Source: Membranipora membranacea
Lineage: Eukaryota > Bryozoa > Gymnolaemata > Cheilostomatida > Membraniporidae
Assembly (NCBI GenBank): GCA_914767715.1
Contig: OU612067.1
Coordinates: 15,197,001-15,261,000, forward strand
Direction of reading: 5' to 3'
DNA length: 64,000 nucleotides
Both the position numbers and the translations under genes were made by a program. Below the pieces are notes generated by a model, which worked only from the letters and a program-made list of their open reading frames with translations, made no database searches and was not told the origin of the DNA. This document shows positions 15,101-26,900 of this stretch, one piece after another (the first letter of the stretch is position 1; every line of letters starts with the position of its first letter).

Positions 15101-18100
15101 ACCACTCACGTGCAAATCTGTCAATTCCTGTTAATGACATGCATCTAAGGTTACTGCCATGAGAATACGCTATGACTCTCTATCATTATCTGAAATCCAC
15201 CGGAAATCAGGCCAAAAACAGCCAAATACACGTACATTTGAAACACTATACGTTTTTATAACTCTACACTCGTCATGCACTGTACATGCCTATGGTGAAG
15301 GTGATGAAAATGTTAAAAAAAACGTGACTGTTGGCCACAACATTATTGTGCTCAATTATAATAATTTATAAGAATTTCAGGTTAAAAGTCCTTTGTTGGA
15401 ATGTTGTTTTTTTCCTGTTTTATTTCATCAAGCGTCTTATCATTTAGAAAATTTTTAAATTATCACATTGTTAATAGCTTTGTTGAGGTTCCAAGATGCC
15501 ATTGAGGCCAAAATTGTTTTAAAGACGTAGCAATAAGCAAGTCATCCAAACTTAAAACATTGTAGGTTGTGAGACTTGATTCATAGTGCTGCCATTTAAA
15601 TTAAATATCTTTGCTGAGCTGACCAGAGCTGGAAGCATCTCATCAATGTGGTTCACTGGCATTTTTATACTCAACTGAATGTTGGGAGTGGTTGATGGGA
15701 ATTATGGTGACAATATTCTGCCGGAGGAAATAAACTTATTTGTCATGTTTCTGTGCAATTGATATGAATGATATAATTGATCCCTCTGCGCTCTTTAACT
15801 TATTTGATCATTTAGTTGTCCCTGGGAATATTAGGTGAGCAGTGCATTGTGGGAATGCTGCTTATTATTTCCATGTTATACGGGAAGTAGCCGTGGTGCA
15901 TTAGGTAGGGCATGGGTCTTTCAATGGTGGTGGTGTCAGGAAGGCCATCCGACCTCAAACAGTCCGAAGACCCATACTGATACCCGAAACAAAAAAACCA
16001 AACAACATCAAGGTTATTCATACGGTATGACAGGGTATCGAGACAATAAATGGAACTGAGTTTATTTTTTTTACGTGTTATACGTTTTGTTATATGAGTT
16101 GTATAACTTATTTGACAGACACAAGAGAAGGAGCCTCACTGTATCAGTTTGCTCAGACTGTCACATGGCCAGCTGAGGATACAGAGAAGGCTTCTATGGC
16201 TCTACAGAGTATAGACTGTGAGTTATTATCCTGACTTAAAAAGCTTTGTTTGTGGGCTTGGCCTCTCTCACCTAGAACAAGTATGATTCATTTAGCCTGC
16301 ATTTGGAGTTGCTCTTCCTTTGAAGTGTAATGGTGGCAGATTTGATATACCTTTCCCCACCGAACAAAGCTTTGCAACACATCTACATGTACATCATCAA
16401 TACCATACGGCAGTAAATATTAGCTAGTGTAGTTAATGTAGTTTGGCTTAATGTTAGCTAGCACCAAATTTCACTAGCCAAGGTTTGAGCTTATTCAAAG
16501 TAATGAGGTTCAATAAGTGCTAGCTAGCTATGAGTTTTTTTGTCAAGTCTGTGCAGAGTGGTGAAAAAATTCCTATGCTCATAGTGTTATCCAATGACAA
16601 ACACATGTCTATGGTGTTATCCTAGACTGCTCCACATTATTGCTCGATCTAAATGGACGGTCAGATAAATGAGGGCTGAGATAATAATTGAGAAAAATAT
16701 TGAAATTTTAAATATGGTAAGACTCAATCAAAGATAAATTGTGCAAACAAAATTTTAGGGTTATTGATCAGGACATCAATTCAGAGTTGCATTATGGACG
16801 GGGTTCAATATTTGCTTCGACAATCATTTGAGTATATGTAAAATGTGTGTCGCTTTAATTCAACCTTACCATAAATACTAGATATTTTATTATTATTTTT
16901 ATGTATCTCTATATATAATATTATCATGTGTATATGCTGTAGTATCGACGGTGAATACAGAGTATAATATATCAGAGTTTGTACGTATGGCTGATGACCT
17001 GAGCCCGGATACATCAGAACACGGTATATTGTACGGCTTCATCAGCTCATTCGATGTGGACGGATCTATGGATAACGTGCTCGGGGGTAAATGGTGAGTA
17101 CGTAACATACTGCGTAGTGGGGTTCCATCTCCCAAGCTGATTTGGCGGGGGTGGTTCTTGCTGATTGGCACAAAAACTAAAATCAGTGTAGCTAGAGTCT
17201 GTAATAGCTTTACATTTCTGGGTTACTTTTGGAGTATGTAGCAGTGAAGTAAAACAGTAATCAAGTACTGGAGTACAAATTAACACTCTCAACTCTCATA
17301 TCAAGATTACAAAATCACTTTTTCAAGTGCTTTAGTGCTGGAGTACTCCAGCACTAAAGCACTCCAGTGCTAGAGAAGTCCAGTGCAGAGACACATGGCA
17401 GGTTAATTCATAAAAAAGTAGTGTTCCTTGACTTCAGTACTAAGTAACCTATTATTCTGAGAGCAGGAAACTTGGTGCTGCAGTACTGGAGTTCTTGTTT
17501 GTTGGTGTGTATTTATAATTGGGTATGAGAAGTTATTCTAAATTTAGAGAGAAAACAAAATTATAAGTCGATAATTGCAAGTGAGAGGCATAGAATGGTT
17601 CTGTTCTAAGGTCGAGAGGGTTTCTAATCACCATGATTGTTTGAACGTCATCAAAACACATGCCAGAGTATAAATTATAATAGAATATTTAATATTTAGT
17701 ATTTAGTATTTAATTGCATTATCAGTGCGCATGAACAACACATGAAAGCAATCAGAAATAGTTGTATCAAAGTGTTATATGGATATGAATAAAAGCTACA
17801 GTTCAGTTTAGCAAGGGCAGGTTGATATAATTTTAGCTAGCACTAAATTTTGGCTAGCTGAGGTATGAGTATATATATAAAGTGGTGAGGCAGGATAAAA
17901 ATGTTAGCCTAGCTAGATGGTGAACTTACCCTCCGATGAATACTTCGATCCTCTAGGTATGTATGTAATAAAAGTAAATAATTATTTGACAGTTGTGAGT
18001 GTGGCCGCATGTTACCCTCAGTTGTATCCGGTAAATGTACAAACTATGACTGTATATCTAACGATATACTGGACTTGTCGGACGGTAATATATTCTACAA

Positions 18101-19361
18101 CCTCAGAGTGGATGTATCTGATCACACCGGCTCACTGTCTAACTGTAAACTTAGCGCTGAGGTAGCCGCTTATATGCTCCAGTGTAAGGTTAGTGTAACC
18201 AATATGTTGTCAAATAAAAAATTATTTCCATTCTAAGAATGGCTATGTATTTCTTCTTTGCTTCAGTTATTCTGGCACAATTTGGAAAACACTTCAGTAT
18301 TGAAATGGTATAGACAGCCAGTGAAGGTGTAAAAAAAAAGAGGGAAATAAATTGATGCAATGCACATGGATCTGAAGTTTTCCCCTCTTGATAATATTTT
18401 GAAGCTAAGATTCATGTAGTATATGAGCGCTGCAACTGATAAGTTTATTTTACCCACTGCTATCCTTTTCGCATGGCCATAAAACATAAACAAGTGGCGG
18501 CGTGACAATGCTAATTACCTTCTACATGGTAGTTGGTCGAAAGTTGGAGGGCACAAAGCAATGAAAACATGCATCCGCCATTATGTGTGTATGAGTACGC
18601 AGGGGGGTTAGCTTATAGAGAAAACACTATATCTATGTCTACGGGTTGGCTTTTGAAACCTCACAGCCCTTTGGAGCTCTTTCTGATAGTTTGAGAATTA
18701 CCTTATCACATTTATAACTAATAATTATAAAACCTTATAATTTTGCACACACCCACCTATCGATCAATACAGCAGACTTAGGATGTACTCACATGAGGAC
18801 CGGAAAAGAAAAGAAATAATTTTTTCACGGTGTTAATGGCTTTTAGCACATTCCAGTATGAATCAATTTTTGTGACCACTACCTGTGTGCACCATGTACA
18901 CCATACCATGTACATCATGCTACATGTGTGCACCATGTTCACCATACCATGTACACCATGTACACTATGCAACCGTGTACACAATATATACTTGTATTTT
19001 TTACAGGCCGATATTTTCGTGCAACAGAGTGAGGCACAAAGAACGGCCTTCAAATGGAGATATCTGTTCCAGCGATGCAAACTCATTGTCAAGGTTGGTC
19101 TGCTTGAATTTAAGAGTTGTTATATTATATATATAGTGAACATATTTTAATAACTCTATGGCCTGTATGCATGGGGAACCAAAAAAATAATTGTCATACC
19201 CCGCACCGTTCTAGAATTTAGGCTGTGAATGTCGATTAAATCATTTTTGAGAGCGAGAATTATCCTGATTTTTGCCATTATAAAATCCAGCCTATGATTT
19301 GATAACCTGGTGTTAATTTCTAGCTCACAATTACAACTATCTCTATGGATGTGAGCTAAAA

Positions 19362-19397
<36 letters not shown>

Positions 19398-20229
19398 CAA
19401 ATTCCATCATATTCAACAGCTTTTTTGCAGAGGCAGTCCTGAGCACCTTCATTGTGATTTTTTTCATCTGATATTTCCATAAATCGCACTGTGCAGAGGT
19501 GCATATTATCTTCCCTATTTTTCGTTATGTTTTCCAGGCTTATAGGTTGAGGGACACTCCAGTATCACTAGTTGTATTACAATGTTCTCTTATCACGTGT
19601 CAGGAGCATACTAAACATCTCAGGTAATCCCTAACACCTACAGACTGTCCTACAGACTATCCTACAGACTATCCTACACACTCTCCTACTACACACAAGC
19701 TTTGTCTCCAATGTCAATATAAGGCGAACTGTTAATTTCAATTAGAGTACCTCTTAAACTCTTAAAAACTCTTACTGGCGTTAATATTTGATGTTACAGT
19801 TTCTCTTTGTTTTTTTACAATTATGTATTGTTTGTTTCGTATTTAATCATTCCGTGTTTCTTTTTTTTGTTATGTCAATTAACAAAATTTAAAAAATTTG
19901 ATACCTCATTGATTCTGTACATTCTAGGCATAAAGAAATGTGTTATATTATTATTTTACCCAATCCATGAACATAATATGTTCATGGCTCGGGTAACATA
20001 CTCCGACCAGTTCAGATTTCCATCAGCTTTGTGGTTGGTATAAAACTTGGGAGTTGTCAACCTCTTAGACGAGGGGAGACAACTAATACTTCATATGGAT
20101 TCTTTTGCATAACAAGGGTGTTGAACCCCTGATTACAGCAAGTTGTGTTGCAGACTATACAGAAAGTACCTGCCAGAGAGCTATGATGGGGTCACATCTC
20201 TAAGATATCGCAGAAAGAGGGCATGGTGA
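170..20229 (+). CDS. MEIOB: MEIOB, meiosis-specific OB-fold single-strand DNA-binding protein (13 coding exons)
   Basis: Coding exons: 170-520, 961-1021, 1526-1654, 2586-2655, 10833-11028, 12921-13024, 14732-14880, 16119-16217, 16943-17093, 17993-18188, 19007-19093, 19538-19623, 20154-20229. All introns are GT-AG and phases agree; the total of 1755 nt gives 584 residues plus TGA. The first exon begins at an acceptor at 132-133, so an untranslated exon lies off the window. MEIOB is an RPA1-like protein that works with SPATA22 on single-stranded DNA in meiotic recombination. Matches to the vertebrate protein, recalled by eye, run through the whole body: VGFVLNKDDMKTF, FTLRESPFNYINVSMWG, WNNEMIQFSEHWS, DHTGSLSNCKL. 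A zinc-ribbon-like cysteine set is seen at C437, C440, C452 and C457. About 105 Gln-rich residues precede the first OB fold, longer than I recall for vertebrates. Exon 4 is the weakest by similarity but fits both phases and ends in a PWTPC motif. Confidence 0.93.
1939..2400. repeat. Interspersed SINE-like repeat, copy 1 (right part about 2210-2360)
   Basis: The segment 2240-2360 resembles 9560-9690 over a long stretch (shared: TTATGGTCCTGAT, GGCTTGCCAG, ACAGCC, ACAAGTC). On the minus strand it contains GTTCGAATCAGGACC, which looks like a tRNA-type B box. An open frame of 125 codons crosses this block, but it has no recognisable domain and ends inside the repeat, so I do not call it a gene. 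Confidence 0.5.
4109..8324 (-). CDS. NHL-like beta-propeller type I membrane protein, nested antisense in a MEIOB intron
   Basis: Coding exons in transcript order: 8324-8266, 7877-7648, 7152-6916, 6591-5965, 5587-5357, 5146-4928, 4251-4109. The 1746 nt stay in frame and give 581 residues. Residues 1-17 form a signal peptide (MNLTLFLCVLGMVIGAA). Residues about 25-370 hold repeated strand patterns of NHL/propeller type, for example LLYVAVASSHCIIVVDRYY and VYLVVDRTYNIMRILDLD, with a G-x-G-x-F motif in the first repeat. A basic, Lys/Pro stretch and then a cysteine-rich segment (about 462-534) follow. Residues 535-561 are a clear membrane helix, leaving a basic cytoplasmic tail of 20 residues. The gene is probably a cell-surface protein with an extracellular propeller. 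I do not recognise a specific orthologue. The whole unit lies inside MEIOB intron 4 (2656-10832), on the opposite strand. Confidence 0.8.
5806..5904. mobile_element. Short inverted-repeat element (MITE-like)
   Basis: Two arms of about 40 bases, both containing TTGCCTGCATTC and AGTTGCT, face each other and almost meet. The outer ends carry TAGACCAAGTTT on the left and AAACTTGATCTA on the right. Related single arms are visible near 16275-16315 and 41035-41065, so this is a repeat family. Here it sits in an intron of the nested propeller gene. Confidence 0.6.
9470..9690 (-). repeat. Interspersed SINE-like repeat, copy 2
   Basis: Shares its right half with the block near 2240-2360. Its left half, read on the minus strand, matches 45100-45180 on the plus strand (CATGCAGTA-AAAGATC, AGGGTATAGG and intervening blocks). 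This makes three diverged copies of one family in the window. It lies inside MEIOB intron 4. Confidence 0.5.
11250..11356. repeat. Imperfect inverted repeat in MEIOB intron 5
   Basis: The left arm contains AGATTTTGCTT and TATAAGCT; the right arm holds AGCTTATAATGAAGCAAAATC, an approximate reverse complement. Probably a decayed small DNA transposon; no clean target duplication was seen. Confidence 0.35.
14005..14148. mobile_element. 144-bp foldback MITE with 8-bp target duplication
   Basis: Two arms of about 65 bases, nearly perfectly complementary, meet at a tiny loop near 14077. Termini read TTAGTCTAAGTGCTC on the left and GAGCACTTAGACTA on the right. The direct repeat GCGTGAGA flanks it at 13997-14004 and 14149-14156. 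An 8-bp duplication is typical of hAT-type elements, so this is best read as a non-autonomous hAT-like hairpin. It lies in MEIOB intron 6. Confidence 0.82.
15880..15995 (+). repeat. Possible tRNA-derived SINE fragment
   Basis: GCCGTGGTGCATTAGGTAGG resembles the 5' half of a tRNA with an A box. A convincing B box is not seen. It lies in MEIOB intron 7. Confidence 0.3.
17328..17361. repeat. Perfect 34-bp palindrome
   Basis: Two 17-base arms are exact reverse complements without a spacer, centred on AGT/ACT. It lies in MEIOB intron 9, where further copies of the CCAGTGC/GCACTGG words follow to about 17395. Confidence 0.8.
18885..18975. repeat. Degenerate minisatellite of CACCATGTACACCAT type
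   Basis: About six diverged repeats of a 12-18 base word (CACCATGTACACCATACC and variants) fill the stretch just before MEIOB exon 11. Several open frames cross it, but they come only from the repeat. Confidence 0.6.
19366..19393. repeat. (TA)n microsatellite
   Basis: An uninterrupted TA run of about 28 bases lies in MEIOB intron 11. Confidence 0.9.
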
Positions 20230-22810
20230 TATTCTGCGACGAGTCACGGCCGCGCTTGAGTACAGGGTTCAATTGAAGAGGGAAGGAAGCGTAGCTGAAT
20301 ATCCAGCCCTGTGCTTCATATTACTATGATATGTGCGACTTAGATTACCAAAAACAGTCATGAAGTTCGAAAAAGTCTCTCATCTCGTTGAGACTTGGAG
20401 ACTGGACGGTTATAGAGTTAACTTACTGGTTTTAAAATAATACGTATTACATAATCAGGTACATGAAGACGTCACTTAAGTGAAGGGAAAAGAGACTTTT
20501 TGGCCTTAGAAGTGTGACCAATTAGTTGCTGCCCATTCACAGGCCTGATATCAATGAAAGATATCCACCCTTGATTGACTGAGTGAACTGAAGGCATATA
20601 TCTGGGAATTGGACCTCTTGTGGACGATGGCTGCTTCTCGTTAAAGCACTGGCTAATTAAATGATAATTGACCGAATTTAAATATATTAATAACTTGTAC
20701 TGTGTCCAGTCGATCCATGTAATATTTTCTCTTAGACACACATTAGTGCAATAACCAGTAGAAACATTAACAGCACATAACTGCAGGCCTCTATTAACCT
20801 TCTACCTGTGGAGACATGCAGGAAAGCTCCCACCACTATGAGATCGCTCAAAATAGCGTCCGCTGCTCAATATTATATTAATAATCAGTTACAGAACGTC
20901 TTATAATCACCTATTGCATATTGTTCAGCAGCCTTCTAAAACTGATGCGCTCAAATTGTAATAACATCATCAATGAAGCATCAACAACAGAAGGAAGGAA
21001 GGCGAGTGGCAATGCTCTTTAACAGTCTATTTACGATGCTGGCCTGTTATGATTGCTGCCTTAAGCTGCCGCACATAATGCTTCATAAGAAGCGGCACCA
21101 ATGTTTAGTGCAGCCAGGTTATGCAGGACAGCAGTTCTAGGGGAAGCAGGAGGCACTGCCCCCACTAGAAAGCAGGATAGAACAGCCTAAAACATTATAG
21201 TTGATTATCCTGGCAGGGATTTCCATTTGCTATTTTCATACCTTAAACTGCTTTGGAGGAGCTTGCAGCTTGAACCCCACTCTGATTTTTGTCTCCCCTG
21301 CATTTATCCAAAACTACAGCGGCCCTGTTATGTGTCAGAGCTCTGCAGAGCAAGCGGAACGCACATAAAACCTGCAATCTGGTGTTATTTGAATGAGAAT
21401 ATTGTAAGTCTATAACAATCAAAGAAAGATATTACAGCAACTGCTCATTATGTTGGTGTTTAATGTGTAATCATTAGGCATAGTCTAGTTCTGCGGAAGA
21501 TACTAAAATACACTGATGATAAGTGATCCTTGATGGCTTGGTGTTATTTTGTATTACGGATGCTCAGACAGTTGATCATGGTTTATTACTTTGCCGGCTT
21601 GAGACTACGGAAATTGCTTCATTTCTGGGAAAATTAATCATCAGGAGATTGTAACGAACTTGAATCAAGATCAAATAAGAGATGTTGCTAGATTTTGTAC
21701 ACAAAGTATTTATTTATTATATTGTTATAATATATAGGTTTATTATTAGTCTTTTATTTATGATTCTCCATTGCATTTAAAAAAAAATTTACCAATTTAA
21801 AATGGTGATTTTAATTGCTATTTATTTGAAGAAAAACTTAAACTCAAGGATACTCAATTCCTCACATATGTACAAACTCAGGATGTCTGAAATTAGTAAA
21901 ACAAACTACCGGTCTTGTCCAAACCATACACGACTACGAAAGAATTATTAGCTCAGTATTAATAGAGGCATAACTAGTAAAGATACGTTACTAGTAGTGA
22001 TTAGAATCAGCAGGTGTTCCGCGTTTTTATACCTGCGGAGTGGTTTCTGAGACCAGCACTACCTCATTGCACCTCAGCTTCTGGCATGCTTTGCTACAAC
22101 AAACAAAAGACATCACAACTATAATTTCGCAGCGCTTAAAGTATTAACATGCCTGACCGGTATTGTGCTTATATCGTTTCAGCTTACAAATTTGGAGTTG
22201 CTTTTTTGTAATGCGGTTTCAGCCCACAACCCAACATATCAAGGGCAATCATACATACTAACATGCTGCATGCAACACTGTGTTAACATCCTTATCACTC
22301 TTTTGTAGTACAGAAAAAGTAGCAATTGGTAATGCTCATTTTGAGTTGAACAAAGCTCAGGATTTTTGTGAAAGGAAACACAGGCGTAGGGTAAAGGTGC
22401 AAGAAAAATAGATCACCACACAACCTGGGGTCTCTATGTAAATCTAAAGAGAAAAATGACAAATCTAAATGACAAAAACTAACATCAAATCATCTATAAA
22501 AAGGTGGATCTTAAATTCACCGTGCCGACTCACTGATGACGGTTGAGCAGTTTGCTAATCCAACTGAAGATATTAGCAAAAAAGTACGAAAGTTAGCAAG
22601 CTCCAGAATGTAATCGCCTGGTAGAAGCTTTTGATCTCGATCTTAATCCTGATATTGAGCTATAGTCATATTGTTATTCAGTAGTCGAAGTCATCGCGTT
22701 GGACGATGGAGCAATTACAAGTCACATAGACATAGAAATGGTTAGGGTGAAAGTAACGTACAAGGGTCTATTGAAATGTCAGGAGAAGGCAACAGGACGT
22801 GTAGAAAGGT
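20230..22810. other. Intergenic region, MEIOB 3' flank to the next gene
   Basis: MEIOB and the minus-strand gene at 22811 converge here, so both 3' untranslated regions must lie in this interval. No open frame in it resembles a known protein. No tRNA, rRNA or clear transposon was seen. Confidence 0.5.
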
Positions 22811-23956
22811 TTAATAGGCTAGTGGAATATCACCGACACCAGACAACAGAGGGTCATAAACATCACCATAGGTGTTAGAGACTAAACTGCTACTGCAGGG
22901 ATAGGGGTACTCCGCTTCATTCAGCGAGTCCATCACATACTCTGTGAATGAGCTGCGGGGGTAGGAAGGCTCTTCCGCATACACACGAGCAGTTGCTGCC
23001 GATGGTATAACTATGGGTTTTGTGGTTACAGTGCTGTGGTTGATGGTATGGGTTTTAGGCGCGTGCCGGTAGCGTGGTGATGGGATGTGGTTGGTGGTCT
23101 TTACCTCAAACGTTGGTTCTGTTGCTCCGTATATATCACCGTAGCCTCCTCTCGAGTAACTGGATGTTCCAAGCGCTGATTCATAATCATAGCTGTTGTA
23201 TCTGGGGCTTGGTACGTCGCTTGCCTTCTTACTTAGATCTGAAACTCGTTTTCGCAGGGCAGCCATCTCCTTCTCAAAATCTTCATCGGGTGTGTAGTCA
23301 GACGTGGTGGAGACAGCAGGGATAGAAACATGGGAGGCTGGGGCGGGGCTGACAGCTTTATCTGAGGTAGAGGCATAGTGGTCTGTGTACTCTGCGGGCG
23401 AGGACTCGCGTAGCTGGTATCGCCTGCTGATGAATGGTGCAGACTCAGCCCGGCGCTCAAAGTATCCATGAGGGCGATGTCGGCTGGAGCCGTAGTAGTC
23501 GGAAGCCTTGTACAGCTCGGACTCTGATCTCTCCATATTCTCTCTCATTCTAGCTAGGTTTCTGAGGAGGTCCTCTTGCTTTCTGACGAGGCTTCTTGCT
23601 GTCTGTACTCTGTAACCAAGCATGGCGCTGTGGCTGTTCAGATGTGAGAGCATATTATTACTCTTGGACTCTCCGCCTCCGCCGCTGCTTCCACCGCTGC
23701 TATAAGAAGAGCTAGAGTAGGATCCATAATTTGAGCTGCTTGGGGTGGAACTAGTTTTAAGGCTTTCCCTGGCTTGCCCAGCACGAGCCTTGATCGAATC
23801 TATTTCAGCTTGGGCTTCATCGAAAGTTAGTTCATTTTTCTCAAAAGTGACAGCTTTTTTGCTTTCTTCAGCAGCGGGAGCTGGTTCTGGGTCTGCTGCT
23901 GCTGGTGTTTCCTCGACTGGAGCGGCTGCTACGGGTTCCTGTGCTTCGTCTGACAT
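22811..23956 (-). CDS. Low-complexity structural-type protein with short coiled coils, 381 aa, single coding exon
   Basis: The start is the ATG at 23956 (MSDEAQEPVAAAP); an acceptor CTTTGTTCTTTTCAG ends at 23965, just before it, so only untranslated sequence precedes this exon. Residues 1-35 are Ala/Pro/Glu-rich and acidic. Residues 36-60 (AVTFEKNELTFDEAQAEID) look helical. Residues 66-98 are Ser/Gly/Tyr-rich. Residues 99-155 form a charged amphipathic helix with Arg/Glu heptads. A second short helix (EDFEKEMAALRKRVSDLSKK) is near 230. The rest is Ser/Tyr/Pro-rich, ending LLSGVGDIPLAY. No catalytic motif, signal peptide or membrane segment is seen. It could be a cytoskeletal or muscle-associated protein, but I do not recognise it. 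Length and clean codon structure argue that it is real. Confidence 0.78.
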   Translation of the reverse strand: MSDEAQEPVAAAPVEETPAAADPEPAPAAEESKKAVTFEKNELTFDEAQAEIDSIKARAGQARESLKTSSTPSSSNYGSYSSSSYSSGGSSGGGGESKSNNMLSHLNSHSAMLGYRVQTARSLVRKQEDLLRNLARMRENMERSESELYKASDYYGSSRHRPHGYFERRAESAPFISRRYQLRESSPAEYTDHYASTSDKAVSPAPASHVSIPAVSTTSDYTPDEDFEKEMAALRKRVSDLSKKASDVPSPRYNSYDYESALGTSSYSRGGYGDIYGATEPTFEVKTTNHIPSPRYRHAPKTHTINHSTVTTKPIVIPSAATARVYAEEPSYPRSSFTEYVMDSLNEAEYPYPCSSSLVSNTYGDVYDPLLSGVGDIPLAY

Positions 23957-23964
23957 TGTAGTAT

Positions 23965-26900
23965 CTGAAAAGAACAAAGACAGTCAAGTTGTAATAGCAA
24001 TATCAATCAATATAAATTGTTTCCAAATCACAAATATATTATAAATTATATATTTTTTGCTTACATAGATACAATCAGAATGATTGACAGTAAAGAACCA
24101 GCCTAACCTTAGCCTAGTCACGCGGCTACTTTTTTGTTTTTAATCCCAAAACAAACAAAAAAAACCACATGACTAGGCGAGCCTAACTCTCCACTAAAGT
24201 TATGCTCACTTTTTCCCAGTTTATTGCATGACTAAGAGTTTCAGCAATCGATAGGTAAGTAAGCTAAATAAGACAACAAAACGTGAATATAAAATATCAA
24301 ACCCAGTGAAAAATGTAACTTTTCTACACACTCCCTAGTCTCTATCACTCGTATTAAATAAATTTTGAGTCTTACATTGCTGCCTCTCTCTGCTGACTTA
24401 AAGAACTAACTGACCTGCCATTGGATTCATGCAGCACAAAGCCTAACTATATCTTAATTCTGTAAATACGTGCAAACATATCTACGCTAATTACTGTCAG
24501 GAAACACCTAAATTACATTAGCGCTATAAATCTCTCAATACTAGCCATCTAGAACGAGGCTTGTCGACTTACAATATACCATCCATAAGCCATAAAATCA
24601 AAATAGGGGTCTGTGTTACTGGTCTCCCTCGATTCGGATATGCACTAGAATAATTTGGACACGAAATAGGATGCTGAGACATATAAAGCGAGTAAAGTAC
24701 AGACTGCGGAATATGGTCTTATTTCTAAGTTGGCTGATAATGCGCCGCTCCGTTTATCAAGCACCCAGTGTTTATAATTCAATGGCAGCCTTATTTTGTC
24801 TAAGCTACTATAACTCTAATCTTAGAGAGAGAATGTTATGACTAGATTGATTTTGCAGAATGTTGAAGTTGAAGTGCTTGGCTAAAATATGCATGTATGA
24901 GCCACAATTTTCTCACATCAAAATACGGTTTTGGGAAAAGAGATAAATGAATTATTAGATATTAAATGCAAGAGTGGGAAAATTAGGTGATTTTAGGTTT
25001 ACCAGCATTGGGAACACAGAGCCAATGGACTGCAGTAGGACTGCCTCGACAATCTGGGGATTTAACCAAATAAACGACTTCAAGACGTGCCTGACATTAC
25101 ACTAGAGTGTCTAGGTTAAGCCTGGAAGGAAAATTGTGCAAAACTGGCTGGCTGGTTTTTCAATTCATAACTTCATGTACATTGAAGAAATGATAACATT
25201 TCCATGGTCTGGATCACTCATTGAAACCTACTTTGTGTTCCATCTAAAGCTTATGGAAATACGGTTAACTGCAGCCTCTAGGTGATAGTTGTAGAAACCA
25301 AATTAACTCGTAGTGGAGTTTCAATTAATCCAATACGATACACAGCCTTCGCTAATTTTCTATCATGCCAATGATAAAGATATTACAGTGGCAGGCTAAG
25401 GGCACCTGCCAAAATTACGGTAGATGATGAGCTTTACAGTTTCTAGATATAATCCCTCCTCCCCCTTGTCCACTGAAGGTTACAACACAACTTCAATTAT
25501 ACCATGCGAACCCAGGAATGGTTATGTTATGGTGAAGAACGCTCACCTCCATCCAAGTGGAGACGATTACGAAAACAGTGTAAAACTGGATAACGATGGC
25601 CCAAGAATCAATTGGATTTTCAACGATAAGCAATCACAAACAATAATTAAAACATAGCGCTAACCATCCACCCATTCAAAACTTGTAAAAGATGCAAAAC
25701 ATCCCAATTTATTTTGCTGTCTGAAAAGCCTGACAATTTTGGATGAATCATATTAATATGATATAAAACCTATCACTGTTGTTGGTAAATATTTATATTG
25801 ATACACAACACTACATTACCTCCCATCCCCCAAAACCCCCCCAAAACATTGTCCAGTTAGAAAAAGCCAATACTGATTAGACTACCAAATAAACCTCTCC
25901 CTTCTTGTTATATTGTTATAGTCAACGAAGCAATGTTGTTTTGCAGTAAAATTTTACAGCCAATAAATTATAGTACCCAGACCAGCGCATGTTTATCATG
26001 AAACACCAGTTAATTACTGGAAGCACCTGTGTCTACCAGCAAGCACCTGTCTCTCTAATGTCTACCAACTGAAATGTTGGTTCATAAGATCGTAGTCTGC
26101 CTGATAATTTGGTTCAACAGCCGAACGAATCAAAATTAAAATCTCAACTAATTGTGCCCAATACAGGATGTTATAAAGGGCACAATAACACATCGCCTTC
26201 CATTCGGTTTGATATAAACCCTATTTTGTATAGAAGCATAGGATGCAATATCTTAATATTACAAATAAACTAGATTGCAGGAGATTTTCTATCTAATGTA
26301 AGCTTTAGCTAAATTGCATGGGGAGGTACACAACTATTATGTATGTAAACAAGAGCTTATGCATATCGGATGACTTGGTCCTGATTGGGTTTGCATCACC
26401 CCAACTGAGAGCCCGAAAAAGCATCAAACCAACATTACGACAGCTTAGATCATGCAACAGCTGCTTTCGCAGATCTTAATCAGGCGTACCCACCCCTGTC
26501 AGCAAGTCAGCGATAACATGATGGGCTTGTTTAGTAATTTTCTATTATTAGTAGCAAGGTTAAGTGGAAAGGTAGATTAATTCGGGACTAATTAGTATTA
26601 AGCAAAACGAAGAGTGTTTGGCATTAATGCACTAATAAATTGAGTTTAAGGTGCAGCTTGTTATCGTTTTAGCACAACATATCCCCTAGGGGCATCAAAG
26701 GGAACTCAGAGATATTAACATTTTAAATTATTACTTGCAATACTGATCAAAGTCCTACCATTACTCATATGCAGAGTGTAGTATAACAATGTATGATGTA
26801 TGATTTATGTTCCCTAATGTCTAATGGTGCCGGCAGCGTATATCAAGCTTCAAGATTGTTCTACCTATTTTACGATCACTACCTGTGTTGTCTCTTGATT

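Noticed and set aside
18778-19150. Overlapping open frames on both strands near MEIOB exon 11
   Set aside because: They arise from the CACCATGTACACCAT minisatellite; only 19007-19093 has splice sites and family similarity.
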